A stretch of 64,000 nt of DNA from Ralstonia sp. UBA689 (GCF_002298975.1 NZ_DBMV01000010.1:1-64000); one strand, 5' to 3'. Positions 43,871 to 53,709 are shown, counted from the stretch's first letter. Notes: generated from the sequence alone by a model not told the origin. Program-made: numbers and translations.

Positions 43871-44604
43871 GCACGGCACCACGACACTCGATTCTTGTAG
43901 TTGAAGATGATCACGCCATGCGCCGCATGCTCATCGAGTATCTGGCAAGCCACGGATACAGACTTGATGGCGCGGCGAATGTCGCCGAAGCGATGGCAGC
44001 ATTTTCCGCCACGCCATATGACCTCGTGCTGCTGGACCTCACCCTGCCGGATGGAGACGGGATGGAACTCGCGCGCCAGTGGCATTCGCAGGCACCGACC
44101 CCGATCATCCACATCACGGGCCGCACAGAGGAAGCAGATCGCATCATGGGTCTCGAACTCGGCGCCGACGACTACATCGTGAAGCCGTTCTCGCTACGCG
44201 AGGTACTTGCACGGGTGCGGGCGTTGCTACGCCGCGTGGCAACCGCGGCGCAGCCGGTTCCGGTCAGGCGCGGAAAGCAACCACGCGCCTGGCATTTTTC
44301 CGGCTGGACACTGAACTTGAACACCCGCCGGCTGATGGCCCCGAACGGACATGCCGTCTCCCTCACCAACGCGGAATTCAACCTGCTGGCCGTATTTCTG
44401 AGTGCACCGCGCCGCGTCATCTCGCGCGACGCCCTACTCCAAAGCACACGAGCCTTTGATGACGTCTACGATCGCGCGATCGACGTGCAGATCATGAGGC
44501 TGCGGCGCAAGCTGGAATCCGATCCCAAGAAACCTGTGCTGTTGCGCACCGAGCGCGGCGCCGGATACCTTTTCGACGCCGACGTCGTCCCGCTCTGGGA
44601 CTGA
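43867..44604 (+). CDS. OmpR-type response regulator
   Basis: A 245-residue regulator. The receiver domain is about residues 5-125 (LVVEDDHAMRRML, acceptor Asp in LVLLDLTLPDGDG, Lys in YIVKPFS). The winged-helix DNA-binding domain is about 145-240 (LTNAEFNLLAVFLSAPRRVISRDALL, IDVQIMRLRRKLE, RTERGAGYLF). It overlaps the kinase gene by four bases, so the two are a pair. Its position 35 bp before tssA suggests it controls the secretion genes or is part of their operon. Confidence 0.9.
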   Translation: MSTAPRHSILVVEDDHAMRRMLIEYLASHGYRLDGAANVAEAMAAFSATPYDLVLLDLTLPDGDGMELARQWHSQAPTPIIHITGRTEEADRIMGLELGADDYIVKPFSLREVLARVRALLRRVATAAQPVPVRRGKQPRAWHFSGWTLNLNTRRLMAPNGHAVSLTNAEFNLLAVFLSAPRRVISRDALLQSTRAFDDVYDRAIDVQIMRLRRKLESDPKKPVLLRTERGAGYLFDADVVPLWD

Positions 44605-44639
44605 CCCTCGAACGTTCACCCCCAGTTCTTTACACACCC

Positions 44640-46253
44640 GTGGACCAATCCGTTAAAGCCTCCTCCTGTATCGGAAGGCAACCCATCAGCGAAACGCAGC
44701 CGTGCGGTAAGGATGTCCGCGACGAGCCGGAATTCGATCTGCTGCAGATGGAAATCAGCAGGATGACTAATCCAGCCGCAACTGGCGCGCCCGACTGGCA
44801 GCGGGTAGTCGAACTGTCGACCGTCTTGTTGACGACCACAGGCAAAGATATGCTCGTCGCCTGCTATCTGACGCACGGGCTGCTGCGCATCCGAGGCTTG
44901 TCGGGGCTGCACGACGGCATGCAGATGCTCGCCGACCTGCTGCAAAACTGGTGGGACCAGCTCTATCCGCCTATACAGCGGCTCCGGGCACGGCGCAACG
45001 CCCTGCAATGGTTGATCGACCAGGTTCGCGCGCATGGTGAAGAAGCTGATTGGACTACGCTGCCACCGCAAGACCCTGCAATGATCGACAGCCTGTGTGC
45101 TGCCATCGACGCGGTCGATTCCTTCCTGCTCCAGAAGGATGACGAGGCCGTTTCTTTGTTGCCGATACGCACGCAGGTCAGATTGGTTCCGCTGGTGACC
45201 GCAGTCACTGCCCCCGAGCCGGCGGCTCAAGCTTCAACGTCGGTTCCGTCAAGCACGACACCAGTTGAAGCCGCACCGGCACCGGCACCGGCACCGGCAT
45301 CGGCAATGCCACCCGCACTGAAATCCGCGCCCGACTCAGGCACGCTGTCGCAAACGCCGCTCGACTCGGAAGCGCCAGTAGGCCGGGCGATCGACGAAGC
45401 GCTTGAGCGGCTGGCCGACGTCGGCGACTGGTTTGCCGAGGCCAAACCCGATGATCCCCTTGGCTTCCGGCTGAGGCGCATCGCCGCCTGGGCCGCCATT
45501 GAGCAGACACCACCAGCGCAAAATGGGCAGACCGCATTGCCAGGGCCGATTGCAGTCCTCCAGGAGGCGTTGCACAACCTGCAGACGCTTGACGCCAGCG
45601 CGGACATTGTGAATTTTGGCGAGACACGGCTCCGGCAGTTCCCGTTCTGGCTCGACCTGAACTGCTCGGTGGCTTGTGCGCTCGAGCGCCTGGGCGATGA
45701 TTGGAGTGCCGCCCGACGCGAAGTGAGCAACGAAACCGCGAAGCTAGTGAGCCGGCTGCCGGGCATTGAACAGTTGAAGTTTGCTGGCGGCATGCCGTTT
45801 GCCAATACCCAGACGCTCCAGTGGCTGCACAAGCTCACCTCTTCGACAACTGACCAGGCGGCTGCCGCGCCCATCGACCCTCTGCACAGCGTGCTGCGGC
45901 GCGCCCGCGCACTGGCTGCGGACAACAACTTGGCGGGTGCTGCTGACTGTCTGCAGCAAGCCATCGATCAAGACGCGACCCCGTTAAATAGATTACGCTT
46001 GCGCACCGCACTGTGCGATCTGCTGCTCGAACAACGGCGTGGCATCGGGCTCGAACCATTTGCGCGGACGATCATCGCCGACATCGACCGTTTCGAAGTC
46101 TGCACATGGGCCCCCCACGACGCTGCCGAAGGTCTGCGGGCCGCCTGGACGATTCTTAGCCGCAACGACGACAACAAAGCTGAAGCCGACTCGCTGCTGG
46201 TGCGCATCGCATCCCTGAACGCTGCAATCGCCGTCCGACTGGTGACCGACTAA
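44640..46253 (+). CDS. tssA: T6SS protein TssA (ImpA_N / VasJ-like C-terminal)
   Basis: A 537-residue TssA. The N-terminal ImpA-type domain is about residues 15-150 (CGKDVRDEPEFDLLQMEISRM, DWQRVVELSTVLLTTTGKDMLVACYLTHGLLRIRGLSGLHDGM). A Pro/Ala linker (APAPAPAPAS) follows, then a long helical C-terminal part of the VasJ/TssA2 kind. TssA primes tail-tube and sheath assembly at the baseplate. Starts with GTG at 44640. Last gene of the plus-strand operon, 33 bp from the convergent end of tssM. Confidence 0.88.
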   Translation: MDQSVKASSCIGRQPISETQPCGKDVRDEPEFDLLQMEISRMTNPAATGAPDWQRVVELSTVLLTTTGKDMLVACYLTHGLLRIRGLSGLHDGMQMLADLLQNWWDQLYPPIQRLRARRNALQWLIDQVRAHGEEADWTTLPPQDPAMIDSLCAAIDAVDSFLLQKDDEAVSLLPIRTQVRLVPLVTAVTAPEPAAQASTSVPSSTTPVEAAPAPAPAPASAMPPALKSAPDSGTLSQTPLDSEAPVGRAIDEALERLADVGDWFAEAKPDDPLGFRLRRIAAWAAIEQTPPAQNGQTALPGPIAVLQEALHNLQTLDASADIVNFGETRLRQFPFWLDLNCSVACALERLGDDWSAARREVSNETAKLVSRLPGIEQLKFAGGMPFANTQTLQWLHKLTSSTTDQAAAAPIDPLHSVLRRARALAADNNLAGAADCLQQAIDQDATPLNRLRLRTALCDLLLEQRRGIGLEPFARTIIADIDRFEVCTWAPHDAAEGLRAAWTILSRNDDNKAEADSLLVRIASLNAAIAVRLVTD

Positions 46254-46286
46254 GAGCACTCCACCCGCCCGGTGGCCCATGGGCAA

Positions 46287-49200
46287 TCAAATACCTCCCG
46301 ACTGGGAGTCGCCACGGACGGCAGGCACATCACTCCGCCAACACGCGCCAATCGTCTGGGGCAACTCCAGCATGTCGAGATTGGGCATATTCGGCACGCC
46401 AATCGCAGGGGCCGCACCTTGTCCAGACCGCTCGGCCAGTTGCTGGGTAACACTCTGCTGCTGGCGCTGAAGCTGCTCCCCCTGGATCTGCTGCTTCTGC
46501 TGCGCAGTGGTTTTGCGCAGCGCGTCGTAGCGCTCGATCCGGTCCGCCGCACTCAGCACGGCGTCGCCGCCATCGAAGGTGTAACGCACCAAGATATGCT
46601 CGATACCAAGCCCCCGCAATCCGGCCTGGTCCGCAGGAAAATCTGCCGGAACGAAGACATGCTCCCCAGTTCGGAAATCACGTAGGAATGCGGCGACGCC
46701 GAGCGGCCCCCCATACTTTCGATTCAGCACAAGCGTGCCGATCCGGATCTGCAGGCCCACATCACTGCATTGCCCTGCAGCCCAGGCAATACTGCCGCTC
46801 ACCGGAAAATTGTAGTTGTTGATCACCTGTGCACCGGCCGCACACTGGAGGGTCAGGACCGTCGCAAACGGCCTGGATTTGGCGTCGGCGTTTACGCCAG
46901 TCGGTTGTGCATTGACAGTCAGAGGCACGGTTTCGCCACGCGCGGCATCGGCCTGCTCCTTCGCTTCGGCAAGCGCTTTATCGAGCAGATCCAGCGTCTG
47001 CTGCGCCTGCAACTGCGCCTGTTGGGCTTGCAGTTGCTGGCTGGCTTTCTCCGCCTCGCCGCGTTGCTGCTGCGCCTGCTGCGCCACTTGCCGGCCTAGT
47101 GCGCCATTGAGCATCGGCAGGAACGCAGGCGCAAACGGAACGCTATAGCCTTGCGTCTGCACGATCTCGTAGCGACTCGCGTTGCGCAGGAGAAACGGCT
47201 TGGCCGGTCCGTCGGCAAAAGCCCAGACAGTGCCCTTGGCCCCGAACAGTTGTTCTGTCATGGCTGCCTTATCGGTCATGCCCTGCAGCGGCCACAGCAC
47301 GCTGGACTGCCAGTTCTTCTGCAGCTCGCACGATGCCTGCCGCTCGATGTAGGTCACCAGGAAATCGAGCGGGCCGCGAACCAGGCGCCAAGTCAGCGCA
47401 TCAGATGCATCGCCGCTGCCGATCAGCCGCTGCAACTGGTCCAGCGGCAGCAACGCGCTCTGTATGGCAGAGGGTTGCGATTGTGGGTTCGTCGCGTACT
47501 GATGGAAATCGGCGGCGAGCTGGTAGTCCTTACCTCCACCCGCGCTGCTTGCCGTGGCGAGCTTGCCCAGTTCACCCAGATACAGCGTCAAGGCATTGAC
47601 CGCCGCCAGGTTCTCACTGACTGTGCGTCCACCCTGGAGCGGCGCCCCCGAAAGCGCCTGCTTGAGCGCCGCGCCGCCCACCGCGTTGATCGCGCCAGCC
47701 ACCTTGACGGCTTGATTGGTGGCTCCCGGAAACGCGACCTGGCCGCGCAACTGCTGGAAGCGGCGAGCTACCAGAAGCCAACCTGGCAATTGGGCATCGC
47801 CAAGACTGCCGAACTCATCAGCAAGTCGTGCGACCACGCGATAGTAAGGGCTCTGCGCGCCAGCCACCATGCCCAGCGCGTCACGTGAGTCTGCCTGGTG
47901 AGCAAAGGTCTGGCGGGCATCGGCCAGGGTGTCGGAAAATCGGTGCCACGCCTTGAACTGCTGGTCCCGATACCAGCCGTCGAAAGACGCGCGGGCAATG
48001 TCGAACCGGGCAACATCGCTCACGCTGCCGCGAATCTCCGTAACGAGACGCTCCAACGCCTGTCTGCCCACCTCCGTGTAGGCAGCAGGCACTGATGTCG
48101 TTCCCGCCCAGTCGCGCGCATCCGCCGGCAGAATGCTGTCACCCCAAAAATCGTTGGCGCGTACAGGGGCGATCGCGCCGTCATCCGGCACGAGACCGAC
48201 GAGCCAAGTCATCTGAGGGTCAGCAAAGACCTGCTGGTCGAGCAATGTGCGCTCTGCATTGAGGCGTTCTCGCAAATAGGCATCATCGGCGCGCGACCAT
48301 GTCAGGTGCGAAATGGCCAGTTGGTTCAACTGCTGGCTCAACTGCGGCGTATAAATCGACGTTGGCGCAAGCTGCGGCATGGCGTCAAGCTCAGCCCTTC
48401 CGGCGCCGCCAATACGGGCTTGCAGCAGTGCAACGGAGCGCGCGAGGTTGAGAACGATTTGAGCCCGCGCGCCAACCGTGTCACTGGCGGCAACACTCGC
48501 CAGAACCGTCCGCACGTTCTGGTCTGTCGTTGGTTGGATGGATCGGCGGTAGCGTTCCACAAAACGCTGCTTCAACTGTGCTTCCAGTTCGCTGACGCCC
48601 GTGCTGCTTCCAACCCAATGTGACAGCCAATGCCGGTCGTTGTGCTCCACCTGGGTCAGGACGTCATCCAGACGCAACAGCGTGCGGCAATCTTGCTCAA
48701 ACCCCGCTGTAAGCGGGGCATCATACGGTTGCCCGGCACGCACGATCTGCAGCGTCCGCATATTGCCAACGAAGGACAGCGACAGAATGACGCCCAGGGC
48801 GACCAACACCAGAATCCAGGCCGCCATGCCGAGGTTTTGCGTCACCGCGCGCCATCGGTTGACGAGCATGGCCGGCTTAGCGGCAAAGCGATCCTCCGGG
48901 AGGATCTGTCCAAAAACGTCATGCAGGAACAGCCCCGCAGCAGCCCCTGGGTGGCGAGGCACCGGTGGCAACACATGGCCTAGCACGGAAGACACCGCCC
49001 CACCCTCTTGCAGACCACTGCTGAAGAACAGGCCGCGCAACAACGGGCGCTCCAGATATGGACTGTCGGCCAGACACGCCCGCAGGAACAGTGCAAGCCC
49101 TGCCCTCAACCGATCCAGCTCGTTGGGAAACAACAGCAGCTCGGGAGTCGCCTGCACGTTGCGCACCACCAGCGCTGCACGCAGTTGATGCAGACGTTCC

Positions 49201-50084
49201 GCGATGCTGCCGAACGCCTGGGCGACAAACGCCGTTTCCCCTTCCGCACACTCTTCGGCCAAATAGCCCATCGCCTGACTCAGCGCTGCCGAAGGCAACT
49301 GCGCGGTCCACGCTTCGAACCCGTAAAGCAGATCGCACTTCGTGACCAGCACGTAGATCGGAAACCGCTTGCCGAACATTTGGATCAGTTGATCGATGCG
49401 CGAGCGCACCACCCTTCCTTCATCTGCCATCGAGTCCTGATCAGGGGCGAGCAGCCTGTCCGCGCTGACTGCCAGCACCAGCCCATCCAGGCCCGCTCGC
49501 GCACGATAGCGGCCGAGCAGATCGAGTCCGACCTCCCATTCGCGCCGGTCCTGCTGCGCATTTTTCGCATCGACATAGCGGCCGGCACAGTCGATCACGA
49601 CGGCCCGATCGAAGTACCACCAGTCGCAATCGGCGGTCTGGGCGATCTCCGCGTGCTGGCTGACCTTCTGAATCGGCGATGAGAGTCGCGCCCGCGTGAG
49701 TGCGGTCGTTTTGCCGGTGCCCGGCTGACCGATGACCATGAACCACGGCAGCACATACAAAGGGTTGCCGTTGCGCCTCAGGCTGGACTGGCGCAGCGTC
49801 GCCACCGCAGCCTTCCATTTAGCGGCAAGAACCTTTTCGCCTGAAATCGCCACTGGAGCATCGCTGTTGAGCACGGCGGACGACTGCGCCAGGCGGCTGC
49901 GCGAGCGCATCAGGACCACCATCCGCCACGCAAACCTGCCCAGGAAGTACAACCCGAAAATGCCCGCAACCAGCGCGGCTGCCATCCAAAGCGGCCACCC
50001 GAAATACAGGACGACACCCCAACTGATCAGCGCCAGAACGATGAATAGCAAGACCCATCGCAATACAACACCGAGCGTCTTCAT
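46287..50084 (-). CDS. tssM: T6SS inner-membrane protein TssM (IcmF)
   Basis: A 1265-residue IcmF-type protein. Two N-terminal membrane segments (about 8-25 and 32-50), a cytoplasmic NTPase-like domain with Walker A GQPGTGKTT near 118, a third membrane segment near 415-437, and a large periplasmic part ending in the TssM beta domain (AGAQVINNYNFPVSG, RTGEHVFVPADFP). A glutamine-rich coiled coil (QQAQQQRGEAEKASQQ) precedes that domain and a second Q-rich stretch lies at the end. The ATG at 50084 overlaps the tssL stop by four bases. It forms the envelope complex with TssL and TssJ. Confidence 0.92.
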   Translation of the reverse strand: MKTLGVVLRWVLLFIVLALISWGVVLYFGWPLWMAAALVAGIFGLYFLGRFAWRMVVLMRSRSRLAQSSAVLNSDAPVAISGEKVLAAKWKAAVATLRQSSLRRNGNPLYVLPWFMVIGQPGTGKTTALTRARLSSPIQKVSQHAEIAQTADCDWWYFDRAVVIDCAGRYVDAKNAQQDRREWEVGLDLLGRYRARAGLDGLVLAVSADRLLAPDQDSMADEGRVVRSRIDQLIQMFGKRFPIYVLVTKCDLLYGFEAWTAQLPSAALSQAMGYLAEECAEGETAFVAQAFGSIAERLHQLRAALVVRNVQATPELLLFPNELDRLRAGLALFLRACLADSPYLERPLLRGLFFSSGLQEGGAVSSVLGHVLPPVPRHPGAAAGLFLHDVFGQILPEDRFAAKPAMLVNRWRAVTQNLGMAAWILVLVALGVILSLSFVGNMRTLQIVRAGQPYDAPLTAGFEQDCRTLLRLDDVLTQVEHNDRHWLSHWVGSSTGVSELEAQLKQRFVERYRRSIQPTTDQNVRTVLASVAASDTVGARAQIVLNLARSVALLQARIGGAGRAELDAMPQLAPTSIYTPQLSQQLNQLAISHLTWSRADDAYLRERLNAERTLLDQQVFADPQMTWLVGLVPDDGAIAPVRANDFWGDSILPADARDWAGTTSVPAAYTEVGRQALERLVTEIRGSVSDVARFDIARASFDGWYRDQQFKAWHRFSDTLADARQTFAHQADSRDALGMVAGAQSPYYRVVARLADEFGSLGDAQLPGWLLVARRFQQLRGQVAFPGATNQAVKVAGAINAVGGAALKQALSGAPLQGGRTVSENLAAVNALTLYLGELGKLATASSAGGGKDYQLAADFHQYATNPQSQPSAIQSALLPLDQLQRLIGSGDASDALTWRLVRGPLDFLVTYIERQASCELQKNWQSSVLWPLQGMTDKAAMTEQLFGAKGTVWAFADGPAKPFLLRNASRYEIVQTQGYSVPFAPAFLPMLNGALGRQVAQQAQQQRGEAEKASQQLQAQQAQLQAQQTLDLLDKALAEAKEQADAARGETVPLTVNAQPTGVNADAKSRPFATVLTLQCAAGAQVINNYNFPVSGSIAWAAGQCSDVGLQIRIGTLVLNRKYGGPLGVAAFLRDFRTGEHVFVPADFPADQAGLRGLGIEHILVRYTFDGGDAVLSAADRIERYDALRKTTAQQKQQIQGEQLQRQQQSVTQQLAERSGQGAAPAIGVPNMPNLDMLELPQTIGACWRSDVPAVRGDSQSGGI

Positions 50085-50773
50085 GCTTGAATCTGCGTCA
50101 GAAGTGCACCAACCGATTCCCCAACGACATGGTCGAAAAAGCCAAACAGGGCTAGGAGCAGCGCAACGGGAAACACTAGCGCTGCCACTAAGCGCCACGA
50201 AAGGCGGTGGCGCAGACGCGCCGGCAGCACCGCCGAATCGTTGTCTCCCGCGTGGGTAGGCAGCGCGCTGTTGCTCCCGGGAAACAGCAGCTTTCCCGCA
50301 CCCCCGGGCGCGCCTGCGCTGCCCTGCAGCAGCGAGGCCAGATTCGCACGCTTGATGTTCATCAGCACTTTCTGGTTACGGTCGTATGCGTATCGGCCGC
50401 CAAACCCCATGCCAAGGCACAAGGTGTATACCTCCCGCACCGGCAATTGCTCTGGAGTCAGTCTGTCCAGCCGCTCAAAAAAGACCACGCCGGCATTGGC
50501 GACGTTGAAATAGCGCCGCTGCAGCAGATGGCGTTGCCAATGCGCAGCGCCCTCCCAGGGAGAAGCGAGCAGAACCTCGTCGGCCCAGGCAGTCACGGCG
50601 AACAGGGCTTCGTCGACATCGGCCTCGCAGTAGCCAGCGTCGTGCGCGGCCCGGCGAGCCGCGGCGATCGCGTCGTCGAGTTGCGCAGCGAGTTCTGCAA
50701 CGCCGCCCGAAGGTTGCTGTGCGAATGCGCGCAGTTGTGCGAAGAGCGGCATCAGACTATTGGCGAGATTCAC
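50081..50773 (-). CDS. tssL: T6SS protein TssL (DotU/IcmH), short form
   Basis: A 230-residue cytoplasmic DotU domain followed by one C-terminal membrane anchor (LVAALVFPVALLLALFGFF). DotU motifs: EALFAVTAWADEVLL, LLQRRYFN, EVYTLCLGMGFGGRYA. The start is GTG at 50773, with GGAGA four bases upstream and the tssK stop one base before it; an upstream TTG is less likely. There is no OmpA-like peptidoglycan-binding domain, so this system must anchor to the wall by another protein. Confidence 0.9.
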   Translation of the reverse strand: MNLANSLMPLFAQLRAFAQQPSGGVAELAAQLDDAIAAARRAAHDAGYCEADVDEALFAVTAWADEVLLASPWEGAAHWQRHLLQRRYFNVANAGVVFFERLDRLTPEQLPVREVYTLCLGMGFGGRYAYDRNQKVLMNIKRANLASLLQGSAGAPGGAGKLLFPGSNSALPTHAGDNDSAVLPARLRHRLSWRLVAALVFPVALLLALFGFFDHVVGESVGALLTQIQA

Positions 50774-50774
50774 G

Positions 50775-52160
50775 CTATCTCCGCAAAACGACAACTTCGA
50801 CCCTCAGGTCGTCCGGCGCATCGGGCCATTGCAGGGCGATGCTCTCCTGACGCTCCACAGCATCCCACAACTCGCTGACTTGCTCGATGCGGAAGTAGCA
50901 GGCATTGGCGCGCCGGGGCACGCCCTGCGGTGCGGCTGCCAGGTGAATTAGCTCCAGCCCCGGCAGCGCATGCGCGATCAGCCCGGCGATATCGCCAGCC
51001 GACGCAAGGCGCGCATCGCGCTGCACAGACACAGCGAGCGATGCGGCCTGCTCTGAACGCAGCACCAGATAGAAGCGGTTGCGTCGGTCGAAGAAGTTAC
51101 GCGGCAACTCGCCTACAAACTGTCCATTTCGGTATTCGAGCACGGCCAGATGCTCGGGGCCGACAGCGATGTCGTTGAGCAGCCTGCCAATCAGCGACTG
51201 CGCGCGAGCAAAGCACGCGTATAACGTGCCGTGATCATAGGAGGGCAGACCTGATCGACCGTCCTGCATCTGCCCCAGGACATCAAAACGCTCGGAAAAC
51301 GAGCTGAGTTCGCCGATCAACTGGCGTAGCGCGCCATAGACAACCCAAGGATGCACCTCGTGCGACTGGGTAAGGTGCATGAGGTGCGGATACGTGCGGT
51401 TAAGCGAACGCAGCACCAACAGGAGTTCCACGTAGCCGGGATCGATCTCCGCCCGATGCATTTCGCGCGGGCTCTTAAGCTCCTGCAGATGATGCGCGCG
51501 GGCGGCCACCTCATCGCGGATTTCGCACACGATGCGCAGCAGCAGTTCCGAGCCCTCCAGGGCGTAGCATGGCGCGATAAAGGTTTCGGACAGGGTGATC
51601 GTATCGCCGACACGTACCAGTTGCGCGACTGGAATCAGCTCATACTGGCCGAGATTATCAATCTCACTTTCGAAGAAGATCCCGACCACGTGCAATAGCG
51701 TATGCACCGGCGCAGCGGGTCCGTCCGAATACAGATCGGGAATTTCGGGTGGTCGCCTCAAGCTGGCATAGCGAGTTGGCGCTGCGGCGGCCTCTTCCAG
51801 GCTGTCGCATAACGTCACGTTGCTGCCTTGGTTGCTCAGCTTCCTTACCCCCAGATAGACCGTGAGCGCTTTCTCATCGCCAACCCACGCATCATCGAAC
51901 CGGCGCGGTGCGACCACGGCATTGTTCTGAACCTCGACGTAGGTACGGTCCGGAAACAGAAGATGCGCGCTCAACACCTCAATGAAGCGGTTCGCAATCG
52001 CGGTACGTGACAATTCGAGTTTGCCGATGCCCCAGAAATGCGGGAGTCCAGACTCCATCAGCGGCTTGATCCTGAACTGCCCATGCTGCTCAGCCAACTG
52101 GAAGTGCTGAGGCTGCATGAACATTCCCTGATGCCAGTAGATTCCCTTGCTATGGTCCAT
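50775..52160 (-). CDS. tssK: T6SS baseplate protein TssK
   Basis: A 461-residue TssK with the family start GIYWHQGMFMQPQHFQ and the later LRRPPEIPDLYSDGP and HPWVVYGALRQLIGELSSF motifs. TssK joins the baseplate to the TssJLM membrane complex. It begins 6 bp after the tssJ stop and ends one base before the tssL start, so the four genes tssJ-K-L-M form one unit. Confidence 0.93.
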   Translation of the reverse strand: MDHSKGIYWHQGMFMQPQHFQLAEQHGQFRIKPLMESGLPHFWGIGKLELSRTAIANRFIEVLSAHLLFPDRTYVEVQNNAVVAPRRFDDAWVGDEKALTVYLGVRKLSNQGSNVTLCDSLEEAAAAPTRYASLRRPPEIPDLYSDGPAAPVHTLLHVVGIFFESEIDNLGQYELIPVAQLVRVGDTITLSETFIAPCYALEGSELLLRIVCEIRDEVAARAHHLQELKSPREMHRAEIDPGYVELLLVLRSLNRTYPHLMHLTQSHEVHPWVVYGALRQLIGELSSFSERFDVLGQMQDGRSGLPSYDHGTLYACFARAQSLIGRLLNDIAVGPEHLAVLEYRNGQFVGELPRNFFDRRNRFYLVLRSEQAASLAVSVQRDARLASAGDIAGLIAHALPGLELIHLAAAPQGVPRRANACYFRIEQVSELWDAVERQESIALQWPDAPDDLRVEVVVLRR

Positions 52161-52166
52161 ATGCGA

Positions 52167-52868
52167 CTAGTCTTGTGGTCTGTCCGATGACGCGCTCCCG
52201 GGGGCAAGCGCGATCTCCTTGCCACCTTCAACCGGGCGGGCACGCTTGAGATCGACGCCGTCCGGGATGCTGGGAAGCACCTGAGCATTGACTACGCTCT
52301 GCACGCCCAGATTCACCCGGATCACGAGTGGCCCCGGCGCCGCAGTGTGGGTCTTGAAGATCCAACCGGTGCTCGTTACGTTCAGCGGGATATCGAACTG
52401 CCGGGCGGATCTGGCCGCACCAGTCTGCGCATAGCCGGCAACCAGTCCAACCGTGCGGGCGTTCTGAGCCCGGTCGAGAATCAAGAGCGAGTGCTGGCCT
52501 GGCAAAACCACGTGGCGGGTCAATTGAACGACCTGCTGGGGTGCCTTACCGGCCGCGAGGCTCGCTGCCAGTGCGCCGGAATCTGCGACAAGATCTCGAA
52601 ACGCCTGGGCGTCGGTGGCCTCGTAGATGCCCAGCAGCAGCGTGTGGGGCTGATCCTGATACACATTCAATCCTGGATCGGCCACGATCTCCAGCATGAT
52701 GGCATCGCTGCCAAAGCTCCATACGGCATCCGCGAGCGGGTCCTTGCGCTCGCCGCCACCGCCGAAGCAGCCCGCCAGCATCAGTGCACACATCGTCATC
52801 CAAGTCAGCCGCCAAACCAAGCGCCGACTGTCTCTTGCCGCTTTTCCTGCAAGCATCGTTGCCACCAT
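52167..52868 (-). CDS. tssJ: T6SS outer-membrane lipoprotein TssJ
   Basis: A 233-residue lipoprotein. Signal peptide with lipobox LMLAGC (Cys near 34). The body has the TssJ transthyretin-like beta sandwich: IMLEIVADPGLNVYQDQPHTLLLGIYEATDAQAFRDL and LVAGYAQ. The C-terminal 35 residues (ARPVEGGKEIALAPGSASSDRPQD) extend past the core. It anchors TssM to the outer membrane. The start at 52868 is uncertain; an ATG at 52856 also works. Confidence 0.88.
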   Translation of the reverse strand: MVATMLAGKAARDSRRLVWRLTWMTMCALMLAGCFGGGGERKDPLADAVWSFGSDAIMLEIVADPGLNVYQDQPHTLLLGIYEATDAQAFRDLVADSGALAASLAAGKAPQQVVQLTRHVVLPGQHSLLILDRAQNARTVGLVAGYAQTGAARSARQFDIPLNVTSTGWIFKTHTAAPGPLVIRVNLGVQSVVNAQVLPSIPDGVDLKRARPVEGGKEIALAPGSASSDRPQD

Positions 52869-52894
52869 TCAAGCCATTTCCCAGATCAGATTCT

Positions 52895-53686
52895 TCACAC
52901 CAGTTGCAGCAGCGTCGCTTCCGCCTCGGCCTGATCGCTGTATGGCATGAACAGCACCGCCTGCGGGCAACCTTTGACGCGGGCGTAATAGGCTTGCCCG
53001 GGATCGACTTGGTTGCGAACCGCCCAAGCCCGGAACACCCGCTCGCCGACCTGCAGCGTCAACCCTTCCTGGGCATACTCGAGCACGGTCTTTTCCGGCA
53101 ACGCCCCTGCCGCACCGACCGCCTGGAAATCGATCTGCGCGCCATCACCGGTCACGCCAAAGACAATGCCCTGCCAACCGTCCTGCCGAGGCCCGATCGA
53201 AAACCACTGGCCAAGCCGCTCCTCGCCAATCACCTGAAAGCAGTAATCCGGAGCGGACGCGGTGGACACCATATTGGCCTTGGCAACGATCTTTGCCGGC
53301 CAGGTCGGCGCACACTCGTCCAGTACCGAGGAACGTGCAAACAGCGCCGGAGGCGCTATGGGTTCGGCGGGCTCGACAGCCCACGACAAGACGATCGGAA
53401 ATCCTGCACCGCGAACGTCCGTCAGCGCCGCCGCCAGCAGCGAAAGGCCATAGCGGACCGACGGATTGGCTAGGTCCTCCGGATTGACGAGCACTAGCCA
53501 GAGGTCGGCACGCACTTCGTTCAGCGCATCGAACGCAGCACGCCAGGCCAGCCTTTCCGGCGCGTCGATCCAGAAATGGCCGTGCGTCTGCAAGCCATAG
53601 CGTTTGAGCCGATCCGATACTGCCGCGACGCGCTCGGCATCGCGCTCCTTGTTCAATGCGGTGATCCAAATGGTCTTCGTACCCAT
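52895..53686 (-). CDS. Unrecognised T6SS-linked protein with a Rossmann/TIR-like N-terminal pattern
   Basis: A 263-residue soluble protein between the DUF2169-pentapeptide gene and tssJ (gaps 23 and 26 bp), so surely in the T6SS operon. Residues 1-80 alternate strand and helix (KTIWITALN, ERVAAVSDRLKRYGL, FWIDAPERLAWRAAF, ADLWLVLVNPEDLANP) in a way that resembles TIR or similar Rossmann-like folds. The C-terminal half is beta-rich. No catalytic residues can be assigned. It could be an assembly accessory, an immunity protein or a cargo. The ribosome site GAGGAATT precedes the ATG. Confidence 0.6.
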   Translation of the reverse strand: MGTKTIWITALNKERDAERVAAVSDRLKRYGLQTHGHFWIDAPERLAWRAAFDALNEVRADLWLVLVNPEDLANPSVRYGLSLLAAALTDVRGAGFPIVLSWAVEPAEPIAPPALFARSSVLDECAPTWPAKIVAKANMVSTASAPDYCFQVIGEERLGQWFSIGPRQDGWQGIVFGVTGDGAQIDFQAVGAAGALPEKTVLEYAQEGLTLQVGERVFRAWAVRNQVDPGQAYYARVKGCPQAVLFMPYSDQAEAEATLLQLV

Positions 53687-53709
53687 GCGAATTCCTCTTC
53701 AGCAACGAT

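Noticed and set aside
46253..46287. Terminator between convergent tssA and tssM
   Set aside because: The 33-bp gap holds only weak symmetry (CCACC...GGTGG) with no T tract.
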